Positions 15,622 to 25,083 are shown, counted from the stretch's first letter. The stretch is 64,000 bases of DNA from SYFY01 sp041752315 (GCA_041752315.1 JBGSHJ010000060.1:1-64000), one strand, 5' to 3'. The notes: generated from the sequence alone by a model not told the origin. A program made the numbers and translations.

Positions 15622-17073
15622 ATCGTTGTTGGTGGGGGCAATGCCGCCCTCTGCGCCGCGATCAGTGCCCGTCTCGAAGGTGCCAGCGTGATCCTGTTTG
15701 AACGGGCACCGGAATCACTCGCCGGTGGCAATTCGCGCTTCACGGCCGGCGCGATGCGCACCGTCTACAACGGCCTCGACGACATCGTCCGGCTGATGCC
15801 TGAACTCACCGCGGCCGAACGCCAGCAAAACGACTTTGGCAGCTACTCCCGCGAGGACTTTCTCGGGGACCTGGGTCGTGTCACGCAGTATCGCTGCGAT
15901 CCGGATCTTGCCGATCGGCTGGTGAGTGACAGCCTGCCAACCCTGGAGTGGATGCGCGAACAGGGTGTCCGTTTCCTGCCGTTGTACGGAAGACAGTCCT
16001 TTGCGGTGGATGGCCGCGTGCGATTCTGGGGTGGCCTCGTGGTGGAAGCCTGGGGCGGTGGGCCGGGGCTCATCGAGTCTCTGACAAAACGGGCCACCAC
16101 CCTCGGAGTGGACATACGGTATGAACATCGTGTTGTTGCATTGCTCGGCACTGCCGCCCGGGTCACCGGTGTCCAGACGGAGCATCGCAATCGGATTGAT
16201 CAGCACTCTGCAGAGGCCGTCATTCTGGCCAGCGGTGGTTTTGAGGCGAACGCCGCGTGGCGCGCCCGTTATCTCGGCCCCGGCTGGGACCTCGCCAAGG
16301 TTCGTGGCACACGTTTCAACACCGGCGATGGCATCGAGATCGCCACCCGCCTGGGTGCAGCTGTACGCGGACACTTCAGTGGCTGCCATGCCGTGCAGTG
16401 GGATGCCAACGCTCCCGAGTATGGCGACCTGGCTGTGGGGGATGGTTTCCAGAAACACTCCTATCCATTTGGTCTGATGATCAACGTGCATGGACAGCGA
16501 TTTGTGGATGAAGGGGCTGATTTCCGGAATTACACCTACGCACGTTTTGGTCAGGAAGTGCTTCGTCAGCCAGGCCAGATCGCCTGGCAGGTCTTCGACA
16601 GCAAGTGTGACGGTCTGCTGCGCGATGAATATCGCATCCGCCAGGTGTCCAGGGTATCCGGCAACTCTCTGGTGGAACTTGCCTCACGCATGGAAGGTAT
16701 CGATGTCGCAAGTTTCATCTCGACCATCGAGGTGTATAACAAGTCGGTAAAAACGGATGTCGCGTTCAATCCGACGGTCAAGGATGGCCGTGGGACCATC
16801 GGCATCAGCCCACCAAAATCAAACTGGGCACAGCGTCTGGATACCCCGCCCTTCAGTGCGTATCAGGTGGGTTGCGGAATCACCTTCACGTTTGGCGGTC
16901 TGCACGTGGACGCCAACGCGCGTGTTCTGGCGCAGGACGGCAATACCGTCGGCGGCTTGTTTGCCGCGGGTGAGCTGGTCGGGGGACTGTTCTATTTCAA
17001 TTATCCCGGCGGCTCCGGTCTGACCAGTGGCGCGGTGTTTGGACGGTTGGCGGGCGCTCAGGCAGCCAGATAA
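15592..17073 (+). CDS. FAD-dependent dehydrogenase, TcuA-like (FRD/SDH flavoprotein family)
   Basis: A 493-aa flavoprotein of the fumarate reductase/succinate dehydrogenase flavin family. The FAD loop VVGGGNAALCAAISA is nearly that of tricarballylate dehydrogenase TcuA. Internal SGGFEAN and the C-terminal GGSGLTSGAVFG complete the FAD site. The start is ambiguous because of a 15-bp duplication; ATG 15592 or 15607 would serve. No TcuB iron-sulfur partner or TcuC transporter is adjacent, so the substrate may differ from tricarballylate. Alternative assignments are 3-ketosteroid dehydrogenase-like or fumarate reductase-like enzymes. It is transcribed divergently from the alcohol dehydrogenase with 81 bp between them. 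Confidence 0.85.
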   Translation: MSKKVMSKKVIVVGGGNAALCAAISARLEGASVILFERAPESLAGGNSRFTAGAMRTVYNGLDDIVRLMPELTAAERQQNDFGSYSREDFLGDLGRVTQYRCDPDLADRLVSDSLPTLEWMREQGVRFLPLYGRQSFAVDGRVRFWGGLVVEAWGGGPGLIESLTKRATTLGVDIRYEHRVVALLGTAARVTGVQTEHRNRIDQHSAEAVILASGGFEANAAWRARYLGPGWDLAKVRGTRFNTGDGIEIATRLGAAVRGHFSGCHAVQWDANAPEYGDLAVGDGFQKHSYPFGLMINVHGQRFVDEGADFRNYTYARFGQEVLRQPGQIAWQVFDSKCDGLLRDEYRIRQVSRVSGNSLVELASRMEGIDVASFISTIEVYNKSVKTDVAFNPTVKDGRGTIGISPPKSNWAQRLDTPPFSAYQVGCGITFTFGGLHVDANARVLAQDGNTVGGLFAAGELVGGLFYFNYPGGSGLTSGAVFGRLAGAQAAR

Positions 17074-17095
17074 TCCCGGGAGAGTGCGCGCCTGA

Positions 17096-19018
17096 TCAGA
17101 TGTTTGCGGTTCCTTTTGTCGTCAGCTTGACCACGTTTACAGTGGTCGGTGTCAGATCACCCAGCTGATCTTCCAGTGATGCGCCTTCAAGCAACCCTTC
17201 GATGAACTCCTTGATGGCCGCGTAGTCATACGAAAGACAGGCGCGCTCCAGCGTCTTGAGAGCACCCTGCATTTCCGGCCACGGTACATAGTGCTCCTGC
17301 GCACGCAGGATCTTCTTGTGTTCCGTACCGCTGACATCATTGCCCAGCAACAGCTCTTCAAACAGTTTTTCGCCTGGCTTGAGTCCGGTGATGACGATCT
17401 CGATCTCGCCATCGGGCTGCTCGGCGTCGCGCACGGTGTGTCCCTTGAGCCGAATCATGCGTCTCGCCAGGTCGATGATCTTCACGGGTCGACCCATGTC
17501 GAGCACAAAGATCTCGCCACCCTGCGCCAGGCCGCCAGCCTGCAGCACCAGTTGCGCCGCTTCGGGGATGGTCATGAAATACCGGGTCACTTCCGGATGC
17601 GTGACCGTCACCGGGCCACCACGCTCGATCTGCTCCTGGAACAACGGCACGACGGAGCCTGATGAACCCAGCACATTGCCAAAACGGACGATGGCAAAGC
17701 AGGTCGTGTTCTGCGTGGTCTGCAGTGCCTGCAGGATCATTTCCGCCAGTCGTTTGCTGGCCCCCATGACACTGGTTGTGCGCACAGCCTTGTCAGTTGA
17801 AATGAGAATGAACTTGGCGACACCACAGGCGATGGCGGCCTGAGCGAGATACAGGGTACCAAAGGTGTTGTTCTGCAGCCCCTGGATCGTATTGTTTTCA
17901 ACCAGACTGACATGCTTGTACGCAGCGGCATGGTAGACCGTGTTGACCCGGTAACGCTGCATCGTACGCATCAGCAGCGGCACATCGGTGACCGAACCGA
18001 GCACGCTGATCATGGGCGGTGCTTTTTCACCCAGTTGGGCAAGCTCGTTTTCCACCCGGAACAATCCGTATTCACTTTGATCAAGCATGACCAGGAGCGC
18101 CGGTTGCAATCCGGCGATCTGTCGCGCGAGCTCGGAGCCGATGGACCCACCGGCACCGGTGACCATGACCACCTGCCTTTCGACAGAGCGGGATAACAAG
18201 TGGGTCAGGGCAGGCACGGTATCCCGCTGCAGAAGGTCTTCGATCTCCACGTCCCGGATCTGTGCAAGCGATCGCCGGCCGGATTCGAGATCTTCCATAT
18301 CCGGAATCAACCGGACACGAATGGCAAATGGAATCAGGTATTCGATGATGTCGCGGCGCTGTTCGATGGTGGCGGAGGGAATGGCAATGAAGATCTGCGT
18401 CGCCTGTGTATCCTGCAGGAGTCGCGGCAGGCCATGGCGTCCATACACGGCAAGCCCGTGAATGGATCTTCGGTGCAACGCCTGATTGTCATCGATGAAG
18501 GCGACCGGAAGATAGTCCCCACGCCGTTCGAGTTGCTGGGCAAGTTCGACCCCGGCGGCGCCCGCGCCAAAGATGATCACGCCTTCGCGCACATGGTGTC
18601 GGTTGCGAGCCCACTGGAAGAGCGCACGAACGGTAAACCGCGTACCGCTGACATACAGCAGGACCAGCATCCAGAAAATGATCGGCACGGATCGTGGAAA
18701 GCCCTGCAGCGGCACCAGCAACGCAACCACCGCAACAGCCACGGCGGCCACCGTCGCCCCCGTCAGCACGGTCATCATCGCGTGATTGCCCATGTAACGG
18801 ACAACCTGTCGATACAATCCGAGGCGCACGAATACCGGCACACAGACCAGTGAACTGACGACAAACGCGGGCCAGAATCGGCCGACGTCAGGGGACAGAT
18901 CCCCCAGACGAAGTGCAAACGCGGAATAAAGCGCCAGGGGAAGCATCAGGCAGTCGACGATCAAGGCTACCGACTGTTTCCTGCGGCGCGACAATTGCTC
19001 CAGGAATTCTTCAATCAT
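17096..19018 (-). CDS. WbpM/CapD-like nucleotide-sugar 4,6-dehydratase, membrane-bound
   Basis: A 640-aa two-part enzyme. The N-terminal third has about four membrane helices, followed by a first Rossmann domain (IIFGAGAAGVELAQQL). The C-terminal SDR domain starts with MVTGAGGSIGSELARQI. The active site reads STDKAV…VMGASK, where Met replaces the usual Tyr, as in the large WbpM/PglF homologues. It converts UDP-N-acetylhexosamine to the 4-keto-6-deoxy sugar for O-antigen or glycan synthesis. The start is ATG 19018, which overlaps the preceding gene's TGA (ATGA); the open frame further upstream only shadows that gene. Its place near ihfB mirrors wbpM of P. aeruginosa. Confidence 0.92.
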   Translation of the reverse strand: MIEEFLEQLSRRRKQSVALIVDCLMLPLALYSAFALRLGDLSPDVGRFWPAFVVSSLVCVPVFVRLGLYRQVVRYMGNHAMMTVLTGATVAAVAVAVVALLVPLQGFPRSVPIIFWMLVLLYVSGTRFTVRALFQWARNRHHVREGVIIFGAGAAGVELAQQLERRGDYLPVAFIDDNQALHRRSIHGLAVYGRHGLPRLLQDTQATQIFIAIPSATIEQRRDIIEYLIPFAIRVRLIPDMEDLESGRRSLAQIRDVEIEDLLQRDTVPALTHLLSRSVERQVVMVTGAGGSIGSELARQIAGLQPALLVMLDQSEYGLFRVENELAQLGEKAPPMISVLGSVTDVPLLMRTMQRYRVNTVYHAAAYKHVSLVENNTIQGLQNNTFGTLYLAQAAIACGVAKFILISTDKAVRTTSVMGASKRLAEMILQALQTTQNTTCFAIVRFGNVLGSSGSVVPLFQEQIERGGPVTVTHPEVTRYFMTIPEAAQLVLQAGGLAQGGEIFVLDMGRPVKIIDLARRMIRLKGHTVRDAEQPDGEIEIVITGLKPGEKLFEELLLGNDVSGTEHKKILRAQEHYVPWPEMQGALKTLERACLSYDYAAIKEFIEGLLEGASLEDQLGDLTPTTVNVVKLTTKGTANI

Positions 19019-20085
19019 GTGCTGGCTTCCGTGTCCGGCTTGTCTGCAGTGTCGATGTGATTCGGCGCTTTCCCTGCCGAATACATCAACGATAACAGCA
19101 GTAGCGGGACAATGGCAGTTGCAAGAATCCAGATCTCGCCGACCATACCGTGTGTCATGAGCCATGCCAGCGGCAACTGAACCACCACAAAGTAGACAAT
19201 GAACCCACTCGTCGTGCGAAGGTGACCATACCTGATCGCCAGACGCTGGTATAAATGTGAGCGGTGTGCGCTTGTGAACTTCTGTCCTGTGATCACCCTC
19301 ACACCCAGGGTCCATGATGCGTCGAACACGAGCACCACCAGCAGCAGCAGGGACACGGCGATCGGCAGAAAAGCGGTCCGTTCGAGCTCGATCGCAACTG
19401 CAGGCAGCAACAGGCCCAGAAGGAGCGCGCCTGCGTCGCCCATGAACACTCGCGCAGGTGGCCAGTTGAACAGAAGAAATCCGAGGCAGGCGCCTGCGAT
19501 CATCCACAGGAGACTCTCTGTCCAGGTCAGCATGGCGCCTGTCAGGAGCAGCACACCGAGGCAATACAACAGGGATTGGCTGGCCGCCAGTCCATCGATG
19601 CCATCCATGAAGTTGAACAGATTGACAAACCAGAGCATGCCGAGCCCCGTGACCAGTTGCCAGGAGAGCGCGGCTTCGGGCCATGCCATTGAGATGAACC
19701 ACCCGATGACGCTGATCTGCGACAGGAATCTGAACAGAGCCGGCAGGTCAAGCAGGTCATCGATCAGACCGACCAGTGCAAGGACTCCGCCACCCACTGC
19801 GAGATAGCGCCCGAAGGGTTCCGGCGAAAACGCACACCACACAAGCAGGGGTACTGCGATCGCGATGCCACCGCCCGTTGGGGTCGGCCTGACGTGGGAG
19901 CTTCGTTCATTGGCATGCGCAAGCAGGCGAAGACCTGGTGCCAGCCTTACCAACAGCGCAACCAGCACGACGCTGCCAACCAGTCCTCCCAACAAGGCAC
20001 CCAACGGAAGACCCGAAACCAGATCGAACATCAGCGGAAGAACCCTGCAACCAGAACCAACAATAACGAGGACAGAAAGGGGCAT
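19015..20085 (-). CDS. WbpL/WecA-like undecaprenyl-phosphate sugar-1-phosphate transferase
   Basis: An integral membrane glycosyltransferase of the MraY/WecA superfamily with about ten helices. Diagnostic loops are LIDDLLDLP, NFMDGIDG and RVFMGDAGA. It starts polysaccharide assembly by moving a sugar-1-phosphate onto undecaprenyl phosphate. Two starts are possible: ATG 20085, a few nt past the upstream stop, and ATG 20031, giving a more normal N-terminus MFDLVSGLPLG. Translationally coupled to the WbpM-like gene, it likely uses the 6-deoxy sugar that enzyme makes. Confidence 0.9.
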   Translation of the reverse strand: MPLSVLVIVGSGCRVLPLMFDLVSGLPLGALLGGLVGSVVLVALLVRLAPGLRLLAHANERSSHVRPTPTGGGIAIAVPLLVWCAFSPEPFGRYLAVGGGVLALVGLIDDLLDLPALFRFLSQISVIGWFISMAWPEAALSWQLVTGLGMLWFVNLFNFMDGIDGLAASQSLLYCLGVLLLTGAMLTWTESLLWMIAGACLGFLLFNWPPARVFMGDAGALLLGLLLPAVAIELERTAFLPIAVSLLLLVVLVFDASWTLGVRVITGQKFTSAHRSHLYQRLAIRYGHLRTTSGFIVYFVVVQLPLAWLMTHGMVGEIWILATAIVPLLLLSLMYSAGKAPNHIDTADKPDTEAST

Positions 20086-20089
20086 CCAT

Positions 20090-21268
20090 TCATGTCACCA
20101 CCTCGGTGGACGACGCCTGCACCCGTTCGGTCAGAAGAGCTGAATAGACGCGTAGGGTGTGTTCCACAACATCATGTACCGAAAATGCCTTGGCCCTCGT
20201 ACTGCCGGCCACACCCATGCGCGCACGCAGTGTACTGTCGGTACCCAGCCTCTCCATCGCTTCCATCAGAGGCTCGACCGTGCGTGGTGGCACGAGCAAT
20301 CCGTTGACACCCGGACGTACAATCTCCCGGCAGCCGGCAATGTCGGTCGCAACAATCGCCCGACCGGAAGACGCCGCTTCAAGGAGCGTCTTGGGAACCC
20401 CTTCACGATAGGAGGGCAGGACCACCACGTGACTTGCCGCCATGAACGCGGCCACTTCCTGCTGGTGTCCAAGCCATTCGATCCCCTCGCGCTGACAGCT
20501 TCTCAGTTCCTGTTCGGAGAGCGCAGAAGGATTACCCGGGTCCAGGCCACCCAGCAACTGGAAGCGCCACTGCGGATGGTGCTGCTTGAGGCGCCGCGCG
20601 GCGGCAACAAACTCACGCACGCCCTTGTCGGCAAGCATCCGGCCTACAAACAGAAAAACCGGTGGTCCGGAAGGCTCTGCCGTGGCCGGAAACAGATCAG
20701 CGTCCACGCCACTGCCGCGAATGATGATCGCATCAACGGGACGCACAAAGGACCGGGTGATGAAAAGGTCGCGATCTTCAGCGTTCTGAAAGATGATCTT
20801 CATGTTGGGATGACCAAACAGGATCCGGTACACCAGATTGACAACGGTTCTCCGCAGCGTGCCCAACACCCCCTGGCTGGTGAAGACGTGACCCAGCCCA
20901 GTCACTGCGTTGACCACGGCGGGAATCCCGCTGCGCCTGGCGGCAAAGGTGCCATAAAGAACCGGCTTGATGGTGATGTGATGCACCAGGTCCAGTTGCA
21001 ACTGGCGATACAGTTTCCCAAGCGCCAGCAGGGTGCCCATCTCTGCAAAGGGATTGATCCCGCTGCGGCTCATCGGATAGGTGACCACCGGCAGATCGTA
21101 CTGGGCTGCTTTTGCCTCACCGGTGTCAGGCGGGCAGATCAGTATCGGCTCCGCGCCCAGCGCACGCAGCGCCTTGGCAAGCTCCAGCCGATGCGACAGA
21201 AAAAAATCGGCCTGGTTGACTACCAGCCCCACCTTGAGACCTGCAAACATCGCCAATCGACGATTCAT
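20090..21268 (-). CDS. Glycosyltransferase family 4
   Basis: About 392 aa with GT-B fold. The N-terminal domain has KVGLVVNQADFFLSHRLELA and VHHITIKPVLYG. The C-terminal nucleotide-sugar site has FLFVGRMLADKGVREF and LPSYREGVPKTLLEA with the acidic EGVPKTLLE motif typical of GT4. The start ATG 21268 (MNRRLAMF) is preferred; the frame is open to 21376 but the extra residues do not resemble the family. It is cytoplasmic or membrane-associated and would add the next sugar after the WbpL-like step. Only this one transferase is present in the locus, so the glycan built here is short or completed by genes elsewhere. Confidence 0.88.
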   Translation of the reverse strand: MNRRLAMFAGLKVGLVVNQADFFLSHRLELAKALRALGAEPILICPPDTGEAKAAQYDLPVVTYPMSRSGINPFAEMGTLLALGKLYRQLQLDLVHHITIKPVLYGTFAARRSGIPAVVNAVTGLGHVFTSQGVLGTLRRTVVNLVYRILFGHPNMKIIFQNAEDRDLFITRSFVRPVDAIIIRGSGVDADLFPATAEPSGPPVFLFVGRMLADKGVREFVAAARRLKQHHPQWRFQLLGGLDPGNPSALSEQELRSCQREGIEWLGHQQEVAAFMAASHVVVLPSYREGVPKTLLEAASSGRAIVATDIAGCREIVRPGVNGLLVPPRTVEPLMEAMERLGTDSTLRARMGVAGSTRAKAFSVHDVVEHTLRVYSALLTERVQASSTEVVT

Positions 21269-21475
21269 GACACTTTCGGGACGGACACACAACACGCGGG
21301 ACGGCATGGTCGCATGGCGATCCGCTGATTTCCAATCAGGCACGCCCTCACGTCCCTGCCGCCACACCTCAATCAAGCATGTATTCAGGAAACATCTGCA
21401 TCAGGTCGGGGTGCTTCAGGCATACGGGCGAAAATCCTTCTTCACCCGCATGTTCGAATGAGCTGTCGGTCCGCT

Positions 21476-21754
21476 CTACTTCAGACGGATGCGTGCCTCG
21501 TTCTGAGCCACTGTCCGCTCGCCGATCCCCTTGACGTGTTCAAGTTCGTAAACGTCCTTGAAACCACCATTGGCGGTGCGGTACTCAACAATCGCCTTGG
21601 CCTTGGAGGTACCCACCCCCACCAGAACCCGCGCGATTTCTTCAGCAGTTGCCGTATTGACGTTGATGGTCTCCGGATCCGCCGCGTGACTGTTGTGGGC
21701 CAGGAGCAGTGCGCAGGACAACAGCGCCGCCTGAAACATCGATCTGATCTGCAT
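21476..21754 (-). CDS. ComEA-like helix-hairpin-helix protein
   Basis: A 92-aa exported protein. The signal peptide (MQIRSMFQAALLSCALLLAH, cleaved near SHA-ADP) is followed by two helix-hairpin-helix units: INVNTATAEEIARVLVGVG and the segment ending VKGIGERTV. HhH proteins of this type bind DNA in the periplasm and aid transformation, but many gammaproteobacterial members are not linked to competence. The start ATG 21754 is preferred to 21784 because it gives a clean signal peptide. Confidence 0.85.
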   Translation of the reverse strand: MQIRSMFQAALLSCALLLAHNSHAADPETINVNTATAEEIARVLVGVGTSKAKAIVEYRTANGGFKDVYELEHVKGIGERTVAQNEARIRLK

Positions 21755-21906
21755 GGTTGTCTTCCAGTTGTGACGTCCATGCATTGTGCAAACGGTCTGC
21801 GACCGCCGTGAGGGATGATAGCGCGCGCGCGTGTAGGCCAGCCCCTACCGCTGCTGGCCGACACTGGCCAGGTTGTTGGCATGCAGAAAGCTCGAAGCAG
21901 AAAAAA

Positions 21907-22239
21907 TCAGAGCGACGCTGGCGAAACCGGAGGTGGAGAGGAAGCCGGAACCGGCGAGGGGGATTTCAGGGTCGACAATTCCTGCTCCACAGAGACCAGC
22001 GACTTGTGCAGTCTGCGGCGCTCCAGCCGGATCGGTACGGTCGAAAACATGGCCAGCACGTGGCCGAGTACACCACCGGCTGCAAAGGCCATGAAGAGCC
22101 ACCAGAAGACGCTCCACTCGGGCGTCCGCCAGACCAGAAACCGCAAGCTGACCGGATCCTGATTCACCGCCAGCGCAGCAAACAACGCCACCAGCAACAA
22201 TGCGGCGCCGACCAGCAAGCGGCGCAAGGACCGCAACAT
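21907..22239 (-). CDS. lapA: LapA/DUF1049 family inner membrane protein
   Basis: A 110-aa protein with two membrane helices (about 7-27 and 43-66) and a short charged coiled tail with QELSTL, ending in a Pro/Ser-rich stretch. LapA works with LapB in controlling lipopolysaccharide synthesis through LpxC turnover in E. coli. No lapB follows here, unlike E. coli. The ATG shares one base with the ihfB TGA (TGATG), so it is coupled to ihfB. Confidence 0.85.
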   Translation of the reverse strand: MLRSLRRLLVGAALLLVALFAALAVNQDPVSLRFLVWRTPEWSVFWWLFMAFAAGGVLGHVLAMFSTVPIRLERRRLHKSLVSVEQELSTLKSPSPVPASSPPPVSPASL

Positions 22240-22589
22240 CAGCGTTCCGACGGGTTCAAAGTGGTCGAGTAACCGTTTTCGAGGCCACCGGAAACGCTGT
22301 CTTCTGCAGTCCAGCCGTTGACGGTTTCCCGCAGCTCCTTGCCGGGTTTGAAGTGAGGCACGTACTTGCCCGTCAGACCGACGGATTCACCGGTCTTGGG
22401 ATTGCGCCCGATGCGGGGAGCACGGTAGTGCAGCGAAAACGAGCCGAACCCACGAATTTCGATCCGCTGGCCCTGGGCCAGCGTGACCGACATCTGCTCC
22501 AGCATGGTCCTGACCGCCAGCTCAACATCCTTTGGCAGGAGCTGCATCTGGCGGTAGCAGATTCGATCTATGAGTTCGGACTTTGTCAT
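22239..22589 (-). CDS. ihfB: Integration host factor beta subunit
   Basis: A 116-aa DNA-bending protein of the HU/IHF family. It begins MTKSELIDRI and contains IEIRGFGSFSL and RIGRNPKTGESV, the minor-groove arm motif. It is about 20 residues longer than E. coli IHF-beta because of a polar tail after the normal PGKELRE ending. Start ATG 22589 fits the family; 22619 would add ten non-family residues. It follows rpsA, as in most gammaproteobacteria. Confidence 0.95.
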   Translation of the reverse strand: MTKSELIDRICYRQMQLLPKDVELAVRTMLEQMSVTLAQGQRIEIRGFGSFSLHYRAPRIGRNPKTGESVGLTGKYVPHFKPGKELRETVNGWTAEDSVSGGLENGYSTTLNPSER

Positions 22590-22648
22590 CAAGCCTCCAG
22601 CGCCGCACTCGCCATCCATGGCAGATCCATATCGCGCATCAACAGGCT

Positions 22649-24337
22649 TCAGTTGCCTGAGTTCTGTTCCATCTGCGCCTTGATGAGATCACCCAGCGTC
22701 TGCGCACCACCACGCTCCGATTCCTGCCTGTTACGCAGTTCACGAACCGCGTCGCGGTCTTCTTCGACCGCCTTGGCCTTGACGGAAACTGCCAGCGTGC
22801 GATTGCGGCGATCAACACTGATGATCTTGACTTCGATGCTCTGACCCACGGTCAACGCATTGCGCGCATCTTCGACATGGTCCACGTTCAGTTCAGAAGC
22901 CTTGAGGACTGCAACAACTTCAGGCGCCAGTTCGACATAGGCTTCCTTGGCACCCACTTCGATCACCTTGCCGGTGACGATGCTGCCCCGGTCATTGACC
23001 GCGACAAAGTCGGAGTAGGAATCCTGGTCGAGTTGTTTGACACCCAGCGATATGCGCTCCCGCTCCGGGTCGATGGAGAGAATGACCGATTCGATTTCTT
23101 CGCCCTTGGAGAATCGACGTACGGCTGTTTCGCCGGTTTCGTTCCACGACAGGTCGGACAGGTGCACAAGCCCGTCGATGTTGCCTTCGAGACCAATGAA
23201 GATGCCAAAGTCGGTGATTGACTTGATCGAGCCCTTGATTCGGTCGCCCTTGGCGTAACGCAGGCTGAATTCTTCCCATGGATTGGGACGGCACTGCTTG
23301 ATGCCAAGGGAGATACGACGACGCTCTTCATCGATATCGAGCACCATCACATCAACCTGGTCACCAACGGACACCACCTTGGACGGGTGAACGTTCTTGT
23401 TGGTCCAGTCCATCTCGGAGACGTGTACCAGCCCTTCCACCCCTTCTTCGATTTCGGCAAAACAGCCGTAATCGGTCAGGTTGGTCACCGTTGCACGTAC
23501 GCGCGAGCCTTCCGGATAACGACGCGTGATCTGTGTCCATGGATCATCGCCGAGTTGTTTCATGCCAAGGCTGACACGATTTTTCTCGCGATCGAACTTG
23601 AGGATGCGGACCCCGACTTCGTCGCCCACATTGACCATTTCGCTGGGATGCCGGATGCGCTTCCAGGCCATGTCGGTGATGTGCAGCAGACCATCGACTC
23701 CGCCGAGATCGACAAACGCGCCGTAGTCCGTGAGATTCTTGACGATGCCCTTGACGTCCATGCCTTCCTGCAGGGAAGACAACAGGGCTTCGCGTTCAAC
23801 ACTGTTTTCCTGTTCGAGTACCGCACGTCGTGAGACCACGACGTTGTTCCGCTTCTGGTCGAGTTTGATGACCATGAAATCAAGCGGACGGTTTTCCAGA
23901 TGCGCCGTTTCACGCAATGGTCGAATGTCGATCAGCGAGCCCGGCAGGAACGCGCGGATTTCGTTGATATCAACCGTGAAGCCACCTTTCACCTTGCCGG
24001 TGATGATGCCTTCCACAGCCTTCTGCTGCAGATGTGCGCCTTCCAGACGATCCCAGGTCTCGGCACGCTTGGCCTTCTCCCGGGAGAGGCGGGTTTCACC
24101 AAACCCGTCATCGACCACTTCCATCGCCACCTTGACCTGGTCACCGATGGAAAGCTTGAAGTTGCCCTGATCATCGAGAAACTGGACGCGGGGGATGACA
24201 CCTTCGGATTTGAGACCGGCATGGACGGTCACCCAGTCACTGTCGATATCAACCACGGTACCGGTAACGATGGAACCGGGCGCCATTTCGACGGTGGTCA
24301 GACTCTTGGCAAACAGATCAGCAAAAGATTCAGTCAT
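22649..24337 (-). CDS. rpsA: 30S ribosomal protein S1
   Basis: A 562-aa protein with six S1 RNA-binding repeats, matching the enterobacterial length (557 aa). The repeated pattern KGxVxxxxxxGxFVxLxGxxGLVHxSxxxW is visible in repeats three to five, for example TDYGAFVDLG and TDFGIFIGLEG. It recruits mRNA to the small subunit and unfolds structured leaders. It sits between cmk and ihfB, the standard arrangement. Confidence 0.97.
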   Translation of the reverse strand: MTESFADLFAKSLTTVEMAPGSIVTGTVVDIDSDWVTVHAGLKSEGVIPRVQFLDDQGNFKLSIGDQVKVAMEVVDDGFGETRLSREKAKRAETWDRLEGAHLQQKAVEGIITGKVKGGFTVDINEIRAFLPGSLIDIRPLRETAHLENRPLDFMVIKLDQKRNNVVVSRRAVLEQENSVEREALLSSLQEGMDVKGIVKNLTDYGAFVDLGGVDGLLHITDMAWKRIRHPSEMVNVGDEVGVRILKFDREKNRVSLGMKQLGDDPWTQITRRYPEGSRVRATVTNLTDYGCFAEIEEGVEGLVHVSEMDWTNKNVHPSKVVSVGDQVDVMVLDIDEERRRISLGIKQCRPNPWEEFSLRYAKGDRIKGSIKSITDFGIFIGLEGNIDGLVHLSDLSWNETGETAVRRFSKGEEIESVILSIDPERERISLGVKQLDQDSYSDFVAVNDRGSIVTGKVIEVGAKEAYVELAPEVVAVLKASELNVDHVEDARNALTVGQSIEVKIISVDRRNRTLAVSVKAKAVEEDRDAVRELRNRQESERGGAQTLGDLIKAQMEQNSGN

Positions 24338-24384
24338 GTAGTTTGTTGTTTCAGCCCAGGTCTCGGACGGGCTCTCCTGATTGG

Positions 24385-25071
24385 TTAATTGATGTTCGCG
24401 CTGTCAATGAGACCGATTGCTGCTGCCCGTTGCAGGGCCAATGCCAGGACTGCGTCGATCGAGAGCGCGGTGCTATCGATCACGAAGGCATCGGGTGCGG
24501 GCTTCAGCGGAGAAACAGCACGCCCTTTATCTCGCTCGTCCCGTTCCCGGAGGCTTGCCAGAAGGGCGGGCAAAGTAGCAGGTAACCCCTTTCCTATCAA
24601 CTGGTTATAGCGACGCAGCGCACGCGCCTCAAGACTTGCGTCCAGATAGATCTTCAGTGGCGCGTCCGGAAACACCACCGTGCCCATGTCGCGACCATCC
24701 GCAACGAGGCCGGGAAGGCTGCGCATGGCCAGTTGCATGCCCAGTACCGCATGGCGTACTTCTGGATATGCCGCCACGACGCTGGCGGCACCACTGACAT
24801 CTTCCTCGCGGATCCGCCGCGAGAATTCCTGTCCATCCACGGTCAGGCCATCGACCCGAAAGACGATGGACAGGGCATCAATCATGGGTACCAGGTCCGC
24901 ACCGGTCTGGATCTGGATCCCACGATCCAGCGCTACCGCCGCCACCACCCTGTACAGCGCCCCGCTATCGAGCAGGTGCCAGCCCAGCCGGCGGGCAATC
25001 AGTACCGCCAGCGTTCCCTTGCCCGAACCGCTCGGACCATCCACGGTGATGACCGGGACGGCGTCAGTCAT
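24385..25071 (-). CDS. cmk: Cytidylate kinase
   Basis: A 228-aa P-loop kinase that phosphorylates CMP and dCMP. The P-loop is GPSGSGKG. The CMP-binding region contains LLDSGALYR and the later ADGRDMGTVVFPDA and LRERDERDKGRAVSPL motifs are canonical. It starts 12 nt after the tyrA stop with no aroA between, unlike Pseudomonas. Confidence 0.96.
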   Translation of the reverse strand: MTDAVPVITVDGPSGSGKGTLAVLIARRLGWHLLDSGALYRVVAAVALDRGIQIQTGADLVPMIDALSIVFRVDGLTVDGQEFSRRIREEDVSGAASVVAAYPEVRHAVLGMQLAMRSLPGLVADGRDMGTVVFPDAPLKIYLDASLEARALRRYNQLIGKGLPATLPALLASLRERDERDKGRAVSPLKPAPDAFVIDSTALSIDAVLALALQRAAAIGLIDSANIN

Positions 25072-25083
25072 GATCGCGGTCGT

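Noticed and set aside
19019..19702. N-terminal extension of the WbpM-like protein up to 19702
   Set aside because: The extra residues are a frame shadow of the WecA-like gene; the ATGA overlap and family N-terminus support ATG 19018.
20159..21328. 389-codon plus-strand frame over the GT4 gene
   Set aside because: Antisense shadow of a well-conserved glycosyltransferase.
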